This document shows positions 14,898 to 23,599 of a stretch of 46,484 nt of DNA, piece by piece. The notes beneath the pieces are model-generated. The model did no database searches. It saw only the letters and a program-made list of their open reading frames with translations, and was not told the origin of the DNA. Each line of letters starts with the position of its first letter. The stretch's first letter is position 1. The position numbers and the translations under genes were made by a program. The stretch lies in contig NZ_JACIBY010000028.1 in NCBI RefSeq assembly GCF_014195535.1, positions 1 through 46,484 of the forward strand. Direction: 5' to 3'. This DNA comes from Runella defluvii. GTDB lineage: Bacteria; Bacteroidota; Bacteroidia; Cytophagales; Spirosomataceae.

Positions 14898-17800
14898 ATG
14901 AAAAAAAATCTATTGTTTCTGATGCTTGGTATGCTGCTAAGTGTCGGGTTCGTCCACGCCCAAAACCGCACCGTAACGGGAAAAGTTACTGCTAGTGCAG
15001 ACGGCAGTCCACTGCCTGGGGTCAATGTCCTTTTGAAAGGCTCAAATACCGGTAGCTCTACCAATGCCGAAGGCGCCTACCAAATTCAAGTTCCTAACGG
15101 TGCGACCCTCGTTTTTAGCTTTATTGGGTATGCCAACAAAGAAGTAGTGGTAGGGAGCCAAACAACCATCAACGTATCGCTTTCGGACGATGTCAAACAG
15201 CTTGGCGAAGTGGTCGTAACCGCCGTGGGGATTGAACGTAGCAACAAAACCTTGGGGTATTCGGTCGAGCGCCTTTCGGCCGACAAGCTAGTTCAGAAAT
15301 CGGAGCCCGACGTGTTGAAAGCCATGCAAGGCAAAATCCCTGGGGTTACCATCAACGCCTCAGGGGGAACTGCGGGTAGTTCGTCGCGCATTACCATTCG
15401 CGGTGCTAACTCGTTTTTTGGGTCGAACCAGCCGCTTTTTGTTGTTGATGGGATTCCTTACAACAACGACCTCAACGAAAGTGGCAACTTCCGCGACAAC
15501 GGCGCCTCGTTCTCAAGTCGTATCGCCGACCTTGACCCCAACAACATTGCCTCTATGACGGTACTAAAAGGAGCCGCCGCCGCCGCTTTGTACGGAACTC
15601 GGGCCGCCAACGGGGTAATTGTCATTACGACCAAATCGGGCACCAACAAATTATCCAAAAAAGGGCTTGAGATTACGTACAATTCATCGTTTTCGGCCGA
15701 AAAAATCGCTAGCTACCCCGACTTCCAAAACAAATACGGCTCAGGTTCGCAGCAGGTATATGCCAATGCTAACGGAACGTGGGGCCCTGCTTTTGGTTTG
15801 GGACGAATCTACAACGCCGCAGGGGGTTGGACCAACACCACTGCTCCCGTTGACTCCATTCCTATCTGGGTGGGTTACAACACTTACGCAGCCAACTACC
15901 CCGCGATTGCAGCACAGTACGGCCTTCGCCCCAACGGCAACGTAGCCTACCAAGCCTATCCCGACAACGTCAAGAATTTCTTTCGTACGGGCAATGTCTA
16001 TGAAAACTCCATTAGCATCACGGGTGGAGGCCCAAAGGCGAGCATCACTTCGGTGATTTCGCGCACCGACCAAAAAAGCTTTTTCCCTGGCTCGGCCTTT
16101 GAACGTATCAACATCAGCATTGGCGGAAATACCACCCTTGAAAATGGCATCGTCGTAGGTGCTAACTTGGCCTATACCAATACCGTTCAAGATAGCCCAC
16201 TTTTTGGGGGTGATGGGACGTCACCACTCGCGCGGATGTTCCAACAGCCTCGTAACTGGCCACTCGACAAGCTTCCTTACGAAGATCCGTTTGGAAACGG
16301 TGTGTTCTTCTTCCCATTTGGGCAAGCAGACAACCCTTTTTGGTCAATCAACAACAGCATTTATACCAGCAAGGTCAACCGCATTTCGATGAATGGTAGT
16401 CTTTTGTATGACATCACCAACTGGATGAATATCAGCTACAAAGGCGGCTATAATACGTACAACGACAACCGCTTTCAGCGGATTTCGGCAGGGTCGCTTT
16501 CGGGTGCGCAAGGCATTGGAAGTATGCAGTTTGATGCCATTTCTTTTGGCGAACAAGACCACAATTTGCTCTTGAATTTCAAACACGATTTGACGCCCGA
16601 CATTGACCTCCGTGCCGTGATAGGTGCCAACTACAACGAACGTAAGTTTGACCAAACGAGCGTCAATGGTCTTGGGATTGTCACGCGGGGTATTGACCTG
16701 ATTACCAACGTAAGCACCGTTACGCCCAACACAGGAAACACAGGCATGAGCAAGCGCCGTTTGTATGCCACGTTTGCGGATTTAACGCTGGGGTATAAAA
16801 ACTACCTGTACCTTACGCTCACAGGGCGTAATGACAAGTCATCGACCTTACCCGCCAACAACCGCAGCTATTTCTATTATTCGGGAAGTGCTTCCTTTAT
16901 TTTGACCGAAGCCTTGGGTATCAAGTCGAATGTATTGAGCAACGCCAAACTTCGCGTAAGTTATGCCAAAGTAGGCCGCGACGCCGACCCTTACCAAGTG
17001 CTTAACACCTTCCGTATCAACTTGGGAGAAAGCTCTGGTTTAGTAGGCTCGACTCGTTACAACGACTATCCATTCAATGGCCAATCGGGGGCTTCGGTAG
17101 CAGCTTCGGCTTTCGACCCAAACTTGAAACCTGAGTTTACCAAAGAAGTAGAAGTAGGAACGAACCTTGAGTTTTTTGGTGGACGCGCGTCGTTGGACTT
17201 GACCTATTATAACCGTTTGAGTACCGACATCATCGCCCGCCGTTCATTGCCGCAATCATCGGGTTATACTTCTTTTGTCACCAACTTTGGTTCTATTCGT
17301 AACTCAGGAATTGAGGCAGGACTTACCTTGGTGCCTATTCAGCTCGCCAATGGATTTAAGTGGGATATTTTCACGGCCTATACCCAAAACCGCAACATCG
17401 TCGAAACGCTAGCGGAGGGAGTTGAAGAAGTAACGTTACGTAATATTTACACCAATCAGCCCATTCCTGTGGTACGCCCTGGCGAGTGGTTTGGGGTATT
17501 GCGTGGTACGGCAGTGGCTCGGGACGAAAACGGTAATGCTCTTATTAATCCCAACACAGGTTTGACTATTCCTGATACCAAACAAAAAATCATTGGTAAC
17601 CCTAACCCTAAATTTACCTTGGCCGTTAGCAACACTTTCCGTTTCAAAGGCTTTACCCTTAGCGGAGTGATTGACTATCGTCACGGCGGAGATTTGTATT
17701 CGTGGACTAACCAATTCTTGTTAGGACGTGGGGTAACGCAAGACACCGAAAACCGTGAAATACCAAAAGTAGTAGCGGGGGTTCTTGGCGATGCCAATAC

Positions 17801-18188
17801 GCTCAAGCCATTGTTAGACGGTGATGGCAAACCCATTCCGAACAATATTCAGGTAATGGAAAACAACCTTTGGTTTCAATCGGCGGGTGGCTCGTTGGCC
17901 GTAAACGCCCCTAACGAATTTTCGGTTTGGGACGCCACGGTCGTTCGTTTGCGCGAGATTACCTTAGGATATTCGCTGCCGAAAGGTTTGTTGGCAAAAA
18001 CACCTTTTGGTTCGGCTAACATCACGTTGAGCGGCCGTAACCTTTGGTTTTTTGCCCCTAACTTCCCTAAACACTCCAACTTTGACCCTGAAGTAAACAC
18101 CTTCGGAAACAGCAACACGCAAGGAATCGACCTATTTGCCGCTCCTTCTGTTCGCCGTTATGGGGTCAACCTAAGTGTTACTTTCTAA
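14898..18188 (+). CDS. SusC/RagA-family TonB-dependent outer-membrane transporter
   Basis: From the ATG at 14898 the protein is 1096 residues. This start gives a clean signal peptide (MKKNLLFLMLGMLLSVGFVHAQ); earlier Met codons at 14820 and 14883 only add a hydrophilic extension. An N-terminal carboxypeptidase-regulatory-like domain (VTGKVTASADGSPLPGVNV, residues ~25-100) precedes the TonB plug (LGEVVVTA through QPLFVVDGIPYNN and GAAAAALYGTRAANGVI) and a long beta-barrel ending in an aromatic residue (GVNLSVTF). SusC proteins import glycans or oligopeptides in partnership with a SusD lipoprotein, encoded 19 bp downstream. No glycoside hydrolase, sulfatase or peptidase is nearby, so the substrate cannot be assigned. 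Confidence 0.95.
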   Translation: MKKNLLFLMLGMLLSVGFVHAQNRTVTGKVTASADGSPLPGVNVLLKGSNTGSSTNAEGAYQIQVPNGATLVFSFIGYANKEVVVGSQTTINVSLSDDVKQLGEVVVTAVGIERSNKTLGYSVERLSADKLVQKSEPDVLKAMQGKIPGVTINASGGTAGSSSRITIRGANSFFGSNQPLFVVDGIPYNNDLNESGNFRDNGASFSSRIADLDPNNIASMTVLKGAAAAALYGTRAANGVIVITTKSGTNKLSKKGLEITYNSSFSAEKIASYPDFQNKYGSGSQQVYANANGTWGPAFGLGRIYNAAGGWTNTTAPVDSIPIWVGYNTYAANYPAIAAQYGLRPNGNVAYQAYPDNVKNFFRTGNVYENSISITGGGPKASITSVISRTDQKSFFPGSAFERINISIGGNTTLENGIVVGANLAYTNTVQDSPLFGGDGTSPLARMFQQPRNWPLDKLPYEDPFGNGVFFFPFGQADNPFWSINNSIYTSKVNRISMNGSLLYDITNWMNISYKGGYNTYNDNRFQRISAGSLSGAQGIGSMQFDAISFGEQDHNLLLNFKHDLTPDIDLRAVIGANYNERKFDQTSVNGLGIVTRGIDLITNVSTVTPNTGNTGMSKRRLYATFADLTLGYKNYLYLTLTGRNDKSSTLPANNRSYFYYSGSASFILTEALGIKSNVLSNAKLRVSYAKVGRDADPYQVLNTFRINLGESSGLVGSTRYNDYPFNGQSGASVAASAFDPNLKPEFTKEVEVGTNLEFFGGRASLDLTYYNRLSTDIIARRSLPQSSGYTSFVTNFGSIRNSGIEAGLTLVPIQLANGFKWDIFTAYTQNRNIVETLAEGVEEVTLRNIYTNQPIPVVRPGEWFGVLRGTAVARDENGNALINPNTGLTIPDTKQKIIGNPNPKFTLAVSNTFRFKGFTLSGVIDYRHGGDLYSWTNQFLLGRGVTQDTENREIPKVVAGVLGDANTLKPLLDGDGKPIPNNIQVMENNLWFQSAGGSLAVNAPNEFSVWDATVVRLREITLGYSLPKGLLAKTPFGSANITLSGRNLWFFAPNFPKHSNFDPEVNTFGNSNTQGIDLFAAPSVRRYGVNLSVTF

Positions 18189-18207
18189 CAACAAAACTGA
18201 AAATACC

Positions 18208-19818
18208 ATGAATAGAATCTTAAAAAGTGTCACCCATATTACGCTCATTGCGTCCCTATTACTACTCAATGCGTGTAACCTCGACATCAACAATGACCCT
18301 AATAACCCCTCGTCGGTCAATTCGAGTCAACTACTTACCAATGCCCAACTCGACATTGTCAACTCACTGGGGGCTGGGCCAACGGGTTTGGCCAATCCTG
18401 CGGGGGTTTTTGTGCACCAAGTAACCCAACGAAGCAACAACGACCAGTACGCCATTACGGGGCAGGACTTCCCCGTGACCCAAGCGTGGGCCAACATGTA
18501 CCGTGCCGTACAAAACTTAAATGTGCTCATTGAACAAGCCAATGCAAGCCAGCAATTTGCCTATACGGGCGTTGCCCAAATCACAAAAGCAATGGCTTTC
18601 AGCTACATGGTGGACGTATGGGGTGAAATTCCTTTTACCGAGGCCAGTACTTCGGCCAAAGTTCCTTTTCCTAAATTTGATAAAGGACAAGACGTTTATC
18701 CTCAGCTTTTTGCGATGATTGACGAAGGAATTGCCAACCTTGCCAAAACGTCGGCGCTCAGCCCTAAAACCGACGATTTGATTTATGGCGGAAACCTAAC
18801 GCGCTGGCGGCAATTTGCCAAAACCCTGAAACTCAAACTTTATAATCAAATCCGTTTGGTACAAAATGTGAGTACGCAGGTGAATGCCTTGATTGCAGAA
18901 GGAGATTTGATGACGTCGGCAGGAAGTTTTTCACTCAACTACGGTACTTCAAGTGCCCCCGACAACCGTAACCCGATTTTCCGTGAAGATTACAACATCA
19001 CCACTTCGGGCCGCGACAATTACATCAGTCCGTATTTTCACGAAATTTTACTTGGAACAAGCACCCTCAATACCGTATTGGACGGCATTCGTGATCCGCG
19101 CATTCCGTACTATTATTTCAACCAACTTTCGGCGGCTCGTCCCACGGCTCAAAACCCTGTCGAGTACCGCAATGGCAACTTTGTGTCGATTTACTTTTCG
19201 TCACAAGGCCCTAACCAAGGCTTTGACCAATCTTCGTCTAACACCATCGTTGGGTTGTATTATTGCGGTGGTCGGTACGACGATGGTAATGGCGTATCAG
19301 CAGCAGGCGTAAGTGGAGCTTCGGCCCGTGGTGATGGCCCTCAGCGTATTTTACCGTATCATTCTTACTTGTTTACGCGTGCCGAATTAGCACAAACGGG
19401 CGTCGGAACGGGCAATGCAAAACAATTATTTACGGATGCCGTCAACGCCGCTTTTGCTGAGGTCAACGCTGCGGCTGCTCGCGGAGGCGCCCCTGCCCTT
19501 TCGGCAGCCACCATCAAAGAGTACGTGGATGCTGTTTTGGTCAAATTCGATGCCGCCAATGACAATGGCAAACTGGAATTGATTATGACCGAAAAATGGA
19601 TTGCCAACTTTGGTTTTGGGCTAGAGTCGTACAACGACATTCGCCGTACGGGTTTTCCAAAAATTTATGACCCCAACACGGACAACATTGCCTTTACCAA
19701 CCTCAACCGTGGTTACCCACAGTCGATGCCTTACCCAGTTCCTGGCGAGCTTCAATTGAACCCCAATGCTCCTGCCCAACGCGTCATTGCAACCGCAAAA
19801 GTCTTTTGGCAGAAGTGA
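18208..19818 (+). CDS. SusD/RagB-family surface lipoprotein
   Basis: The 536-residue protein starts at the ATG at 18208 (an upstream ATG at 18175 overlaps SusC). It carries a lipoprotein signal with the lipobox LLNAC, followed by an acidic, Asn-rich stretch (NLDINNDPNNPSS) typical of SusD-like lipoproteins exported to the cell surface. Conserved features include the TPR-type helices around NMYRAVQNLNVLIEQA, the YxxxVDVWGEIPFTEA element, and the C-terminal EKWIANFGFGLESYNDIRRTG. It is the ligand-binding lid for the SusC transporter upstream. The protein type resembles the SusD-like_2 group. Confidence 0.92.
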   Translation: MNRILKSVTHITLIASLLLLNACNLDINNDPNNPSSVNSSQLLTNAQLDIVNSLGAGPTGLANPAGVFVHQVTQRSNNDQYAITGQDFPVTQAWANMYRAVQNLNVLIEQANASQQFAYTGVAQITKAMAFSYMVDVWGEIPFTEASTSAKVPFPKFDKGQDVYPQLFAMIDEGIANLAKTSALSPKTDDLIYGGNLTRWRQFAKTLKLKLYNQIRLVQNVSTQVNALIAEGDLMTSAGSFSLNYGTSSAPDNRNPIFREDYNITTSGRDNYISPYFHEILLGTSTLNTVLDGIRDPRIPYYYFNQLSAARPTAQNPVEYRNGNFVSIYFSSQGPNQGFDQSSSNTIVGLYYCGGRYDDGNGVSAAGVSGASARGDGPQRILPYHSYLFTRAELAQTGVGTGNAKQLFTDAVNAAFAEVNAAAARGGAPALSAATIKEYVDAVLVKFDAANDNGKLELIMTEKWIANFGFGLESYNDIRRTGFPKIYDPNTDNIAFTNLNRGYPQSMPYPVPGELQLNPNAPAQRVIATAKVFWQK

Positions 19819-19820
19819 TT

Positions 19821-19920
19821 TAGTCGATGGTCAATAGTCCATGGTCGATAGATTCAATTTCAAAAACCTTTACTATGGACTATCGACTGTGGACTGTGGA
19901 CCTCATCATCGACTATTAAC
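19821..19920. repeat. Intergenic imperfect inverted-repeat cluster
   Basis: Variants of the short unit TAGTCCATRGTCGATAG occur several times in both orientations between the SusD and lipoprotein genes. The clearest pair is 19830-19844 against 19873-19887, where 13 of 15 bases are complementary. The rest (GACTGTGGACTGTGGAC, ATCATCGACTATTAAC) are degenerate copies. It would be transcribed within the operon and could fold into a hairpin that modulates downstream expression or mRNA stability. Confidence 0.6.
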
Positions 19921-19945
19921 TACTAAAAACAAACAGAACATTTTT

Positions 19946-20497
19946 ATGAAAAAGACAACATATCTTCTTTCCCTCCTTGGTTTTTTTATGCTGGCACTGG
20001 CTGGCTGTGAGACCAAAAGCCCGTTTCCTGATATTGCGCACGGGGCTAGTTTTGTGGCTTGGCCCGACCCGCTTCCTGCGGCTGTAACGGCGGCCAATAT
20101 CAACATTATTAACGTGCCGCTTGCCAATGTGGCCTCGGCTAACATGGCTTTTACGACCCAAAGTGCCAACGCCGACGAGATTTCAAAAGTAGATGCCTAT
20201 GTAAGTCACGTACGCGGCACGGTGGTAACGCCAGCGGCTTCTACGGCGGCACCGCACGGCGTGATGGTCAAAACCCTGACGAGCCTCAATGGCAAAGAAC
20301 AACTTTCGGTGTCGGAACTGCTTTCAAAAACGGGCATAACCGCCGCTAATTTACGCGCCAACGACCGCCTTCGAGTTCGCTTTGTGGCAACGATGAAAGA
20401 TGGTCGGGTATTTTCGTGGCAAAATTCGGGGCCAGGAATTAATGCCAATGCCTTGGGTACTAATTTTACGCCCCTTCTTGACGTGATTTTACAGTAA
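19946..20497 (+). CDS. Small lipoprotein of the SusCD operon, function unknown
   Basis: The 183-residue protein from the ATG at 19946 has a lipoprotein signal peptide (MKKTTYLLSLLGFFMLALAGC). The mature part begins with an acidic/proline-rich stretch and is predicted by eye to be mostly beta-structured. No recognised domain is visible. It is the third gene of the SusC-SusD operon and ends before a strong terminator. Many Sus-type operons carry a third surface lipoprotein that binds the substrate; that role is inferred here. Confidence 0.75.
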   Translation: MKKTTYLLSLLGFFMLALAGCETKSPFPDIAHGASFVAWPDPLPAAVTAANINIINVPLANVASANMAFTTQSANADEISKVDAYVSHVRGTVVTPAASTAAPHGVMVKTLTSLNGKEQLSVSELLSKTGITAANLRANDRLRVRFVATMKDGRVFSWQNSGPGINANALGTNFTPLLDVILQ

Positions 20498-20517
20498 ACT
20501 ACCTCCCAGTCGATTTC

Positions 20518-20552
20518 AAACGGGCAATAGGAAACTATTGTCCGTTTTTTTT
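20518..20552 (+). terminator. Rho-independent terminator of the SusCD operon
   Basis: The arms 20518-20530 and 20535-20547 are complementary with one G-U wobble (core CGGGCAATAG/CTATTGTCCG), followed by an uninterrupted T run to 20552. It lies 20 bp after the lipoprotein stop. Confidence 0.9.
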
Positions 20553-20691
20553 TACTTCAAAAACTACTGTTAATCAATAGATTACTTCTGCAAAAAACCC
20601 TTTAATGCGTTTTTAATGGTGCATTTGGAACAAAACCTAACCTACACTTGTATATTACGTACAGACATTAAATGTATCAACATATAAAATC

Positions 20692-21324
20692 ATGGATTTA
20701 ATTGAAAGCTTACAGTGGCGTTATGCCACCAAAAAGATGTCGGGCAAGCAAGTGCCACAAGACAAAATTGACTACATTTTGGAAGCCATCCGCTTGTCAC
20801 CTTCTTCGTCAGGATTGCAGCCTTATGAAATTATTGTGGTAACGAATGAAGAATTAAAAGAGAAAATTAAGCCCATCGCATTTGGCCAATCTCAAATTAC
20901 TGATGCTTCGCATTTATTGATTTTTGCAGCGTGGGACAACTATACCGAAGAGCGTATCAATGCCGTTTTTAAGCGTTCCAACGCCGAAAGAGGGCTTCCC
21001 GACAGCGCCACCGACGACTACCGTAAGCGTTTGCTGGGCATGGTACTTGCCAACACACCCGAGCAGAACTTTGCCCACACAGCCAAACAATCTGCCATTG
21101 CGCTTGGCATTAGCCTCGTAGCTGCCGCCGACCAAGAAGTAGATGCCACTCCAATGGAAGGCTACAACGCCGCACAATTGGATGAGTTGTTGGGATTAGC
21201 CGAAAAGGGGTTGAAAAGTACCGCCATCGTAGCGCTTGGCTACCGCGATGAAGACAACGACTGGTTGGCGAAACTCAAGAAAGTAAGAACGCCCAAAGAG
21301 CTATTATATACCCACGTAAATTAA
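20692..21324 (+). CDS. NAD(P)H-dependent nitroreductase-family oxidoreductase
   Basis: The 210-residue protein is a typical length for the NfsB/FRase-I type of FMN-dependent nitroreductase. The N-terminal MDLIESLQWRYATKKMSGKQV contains the R-Y-A-x-K FMN-phosphate-binding motif, followed by LSPSSSGLQPYEIIVV. The central QSAIALGISLVAAADQEVDATPMEGYN and C-terminal STAIVALGYRDED are family signatures. It is separated from the upstream operon by a terminator, so it is a single gene with its own promoter in 20553-20691. The physiological electron acceptor is unknown. Confidence 0.93.
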   Translation: MDLIESLQWRYATKKMSGKQVPQDKIDYILEAIRLSPSSSGLQPYEIIVVTNEELKEKIKPIAFGQSQITDASHLLIFAAWDNYTEERINAVFKRSNAERGLPDSATDDYRKRLLGMVLANTPEQNFAHTAKQSAIALGISLVAAADQEVDATPMEGYNAAQLDELLGLAEKGLKSTAIVALGYRDEDNDWLAKLKKVRTPKELLYTHVN

Positions 21325-21340
21325 CAGCCCCCTCACAAGT

Positions 21341-21379
21341 AAAATGCCACCGATGACAATTTGTTCAGGGTGGCATTTT
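21341..21379. terminator. Bidirectional terminator between convergent genes
   Basis: AAAATGCCACC (21341-21351) pairs exactly with GGTGGCATTTT (21369-21379). T runs flank the hairpin on both strands, between the nitroreductase stop (21324) and the AraC stop (21385). Confidence 0.88.
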
Positions 21380-21384
21380 TTATT

Positions 21385-22215
21385 TTACTCAAATGACGTA
21401 TAAATTTTCAGTGGATATCGACTTTCTTCTTCCGACAACAACGTAGGGGTTGCATCAGCAAACTCCTTAAAATCGCGCACCAAGTGCCTAAAGTCATGAT
21501 AACCAGCTATTGTGACAACGTCAAGCCAATCTAGCTTTGGATTTTTTTCTTTTAATCGAAACGCCTTGCTAAATCGAACAATTCTAGCAAATGTTTTGGG
21601 ACTTAGCCCCATTTTTTCGTAAAACTTCCGACGGAATTGCCGTCCGCTCAAACACGCCATATCAGCCAGTTGGTCTATCGAATACAGCTGCGGCGACTGT
21701 ACCATTGTGTGAATGACTTTATCAAAAGGCTGTTGAGACAATGATTGTCGAGCGTATTGGCGCACTAAAAATCCCTCAACCAAAGCCGCCATCAAATCAT
21801 AATTTGAGGTAGCCGCCAATTGTTCATTAAGCTCTCGAATTTCAGTTGGCCAAATCAACGAACTGTCTATCGAACAGTCAAACAGCTCCGTCATTGGAAG
21901 CTGCCCTAAAAGTGCGTGCAACCCACCTGGCCGAAACACTACCGCCACCGTGAGGTGATTAGGGTGTAACTCCAGATTCACCCGCGTCACTTGCGGCCCA
22001 ACTATAATACTTGGCGAATTTGTTAACAAAGACGCTTCTACGCCTTTTCGACTAATGACGGGGTCACGGGCATAAAAGTACAAACACTGGTCGGGGCTGG
22101 CAGGGAAAGGCTTGGTAATGATTCCATTTGTACTCTCAATTTCTACGTGCATAACCGTGTATTCTCGCACAAAAGGGCGCAAGGCTAAGCAGGGTGAATA
22201 AACACGTAAAAACAT
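21385..22215 (-). CDS. AraC-family transcriptional regulator
   Basis: From the ATG at 22215 (MFLRVYSPC) the protein is 276 residues. The N-terminal ~150 residues (LRPFVREYTVMHVE, LYFYARDPV, VVFRPGGLHALLG) match the DUF6597-type sensing domain often found in this group. The C-terminal AraC HTH spans roughly residues 175-270: YSIDQLADMACLSGRQFRRKF for the first helix-turn-helix, DVVTIAGYHDFRHLVRDFKEF for the second. It starts 16 bp after the cupin gene and is almost certainly co-transcribed with it, suggesting it controls this small operon or responds to the cupin product. Confidence 0.88.
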   Translation of the reverse strand: MFLRVYSPCLALRPFVREYTVMHVEIESTNGIITKPFPASPDQCLYFYARDPVISRKGVEASLLTNSPSIIVGPQVTRVNLELHPNHLTVAVVFRPGGLHALLGQLPMTELFDCSIDSSLIWPTEIRELNEQLAATSNYDLMAALVEGFLVRQYARQSLSQQPFDKVIHTMVQSPQLYSIDQLADMACLSGRQFRRKFYEKMGLSPKTFARIVRFSKAFRLKEKNPKLDWLDVVTIAGYHDFRHLVRDFKEFADATPTLLSEEESRYPLKIYTSFE

Positions 22216-22231
22216 ATTTGATACGGATAGA

Positions 22232-22810
22232 TTACAACTGAACTTGGTACTTTTTGATGATTTCGGGAAGCTTGTCCCAGAAATACACAATATCGTGTTT
22301 TTGTGCCAAAGCCGCAAAATCTTCGGGTTGAGGACGGGTTCCTTTGGCCAGCAACTGACTCAAATCTCGGAGGTAGTCTTCGTGCCCCCCTGGCATACTG
22401 ATTTCAAGGCACTTAGCGGGAGTTTTACCTGCATTCCAAAACGTGTGTATTTTTCCTTTGGGTCTCAAATGGACATCCCCCGAGTGGAGCGTAACCACTT
22501 CTCCCTCAACCCATACTTGTACCGTACCCTCCAAGACATAGCACACTTCATCAAACGTGCGGTGAAGATGAGGCGGCGCCCCCAACGTACCTACTGAAAT
22601 AACTGCTTCGGCAAAAGCTAATTGGCCTCCCGTTTGATTTTTCTTTAATTTAAAGTCAAAAATTGAACCCCCTATTTTCAGGCGTTCACCTTCGTCTTTC
22701 CGAACCAAAACCGCCTGGGTTGGCGTGTCGGAAGCAGCACTAAATCGTGGGAATAAACCTGCGACAAACAAAGAGCGCAGCGTAAATCGGCGAGAAAAAA
22801 CAGGAGCCAT
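22232..22810 (-). CDS. Cupin-domain protein with a Tat-like leader
   Basis: From the ATG at 22810 the protein is 192 residues. It begins MAPVFSRRFTLRSLFVAGLF: a twin-arginine followed by a hydrophobic stretch, resembling a Tat export signal, so the cupin may act in the periplasm. Cupin motif 1 is complete (GAPPHLHRTFDEVCYVLEG, giving the HxH and Glu metal ligands) and motif 2 follows (GDVHLRPKGKIHTFWN, with the third His). The fold suits a quercetinase-like or germin-like metalloprotein, but the substrate is not identifiable. It is the first gene of a two-gene unit with an AraC regulator and starts 75 bp after the TrpF-like gene. Confidence 0.8.
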   Translation of the reverse strand: MAPVFSRRFTLRSLFVAGLFPRFSAASDTPTQAVLVRKDEGERLKIGGSIFDFKLKKNQTGGQLAFAEAVISVGTLGAPPHLHRTFDEVCYVLEGTVQVWVEGEVVTLHSGDVHLRPKGKIHTFWNAGKTPAKCLEISMPGGHEDYLRDLSQLLAKGTRPQPEDFAALAQKHDIVYFWDKLPEIIKKYQVQL

Positions 22811-22885
22811 TCTAGTAGTGGTTTGTTGACACAAAACTAGAATGGCCCTTGTAACAAATGGGTGTAAAAAACGGACAACCTAAGG

Positions 22886-23503
22886 TTATTCGTCTTCCAA
22901 TGCCTCCAGCACGTCCATCAATTCTCCAAAGTCTTTAAAACCTGGACGAATTTCTTCGCTTCCTCGCAAAGCTACGCCCGTTATCGCCGTCGTTTCGGAC
23001 AAGGAAGAAGCATTTTCGGGTGTAATTCCAAACCCAATTAAAATGGGGAAACGGCTCGCAATCGTCCCCAAAAACTCAGGCCAATCGCCGTCCAACGCAC
23101 TTTCGGAGGCAGACTCTAGCAAGAAGTAAGACGCATACTGCAAATTATTTTCCATGATTTCGACCACCGTATCCACGTCTTGGTCGGCTTCTACCCGTAA
23201 AATAATGGGTTTGATGGTCTCGGCTTTAAGCCACGGCAACACGCTTGCTTCGCTAACCTGAACGGCATCGGGTTGGTAGCTTGTTATCTTTTCTACAATA
23301 ACTTCGGCATCGGTCGAAGTGGTTTCAGCCACAATTTGCACCCCCGCAATCCACGAGCGTATTTCCTGAAACTTTTTAAGGTCAACAAAACTCCCCGAGG
23401 TTTCATCCACCGAAAAACCCAACATTTCCACCCCCATTCCTGCACAATAACGAGCATCGGAGAGGTTGGTTACATCACTTATTTTAACAATTGTCTTTAG
23501 CAT
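22886..23503 (-). CDS. TrpF-like protein lacking both catalytic residues
   Basis: From the ATG at 23503 the protein is 205 residues, the size of phosphoribosylanthranilate isomerase. It can be aligned along the TrpF barrel: VKISDVTNLSDARYCAGMGVEMLGF for strand 1, PDAVQVSE for the VQLHG strand, FLLESASES for the LLDxxxGG strand, and ITPENASSL with RGSEEIRPG for the C-terminal phosphate site. However, the general-base Cys of KICG is Ser9, and the general-acid Asp is Glu130; the GGTG-type loop is also absent. It is therefore unlikely to be the tryptophan-pathway enzyme and may be a repurposed barrel. There are no trp genes nearby. Confidence 0.75.
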   Translation of the reverse strand: MLKTIVKISDVTNLSDARYCAGMGVEMLGFSVDETSGSFVDLKKFQEIRSWIAGVQIVAETTSTDAEVIVEKITSYQPDAVQVSEASVLPWLKAETIKPIILRVEADQDVDTVVEIMENNLQYASYFLLESASESALDGDWPEFLGTIASRFPILIGFGITPENASSLSETTAITGVALRGSEEIRPGFKDFGELMDVLEALEDE

Positions 23504-23545
23504 ATTTTCTTTCAAAATAACGGGCGAATATACACCAAATAAGCC

Positions 23546-23581
23546 AAAAGACCCCACCAAATTGCTTCGGCGGGGTCTTTT
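23546..23581. terminator. Terminator after surface protein B
   Basis: AAAAGACCCCACC (23546-23558) pairs with GGCGGGGTCTTTT (23569-23581) with one mismatch, flanked by A/T runs. It lies just downstream of the stop of B at 23600 on the minus strand. Confidence 0.85.
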
Positions 23582-23599
23582 ACTAAAAATCCACTGCTT

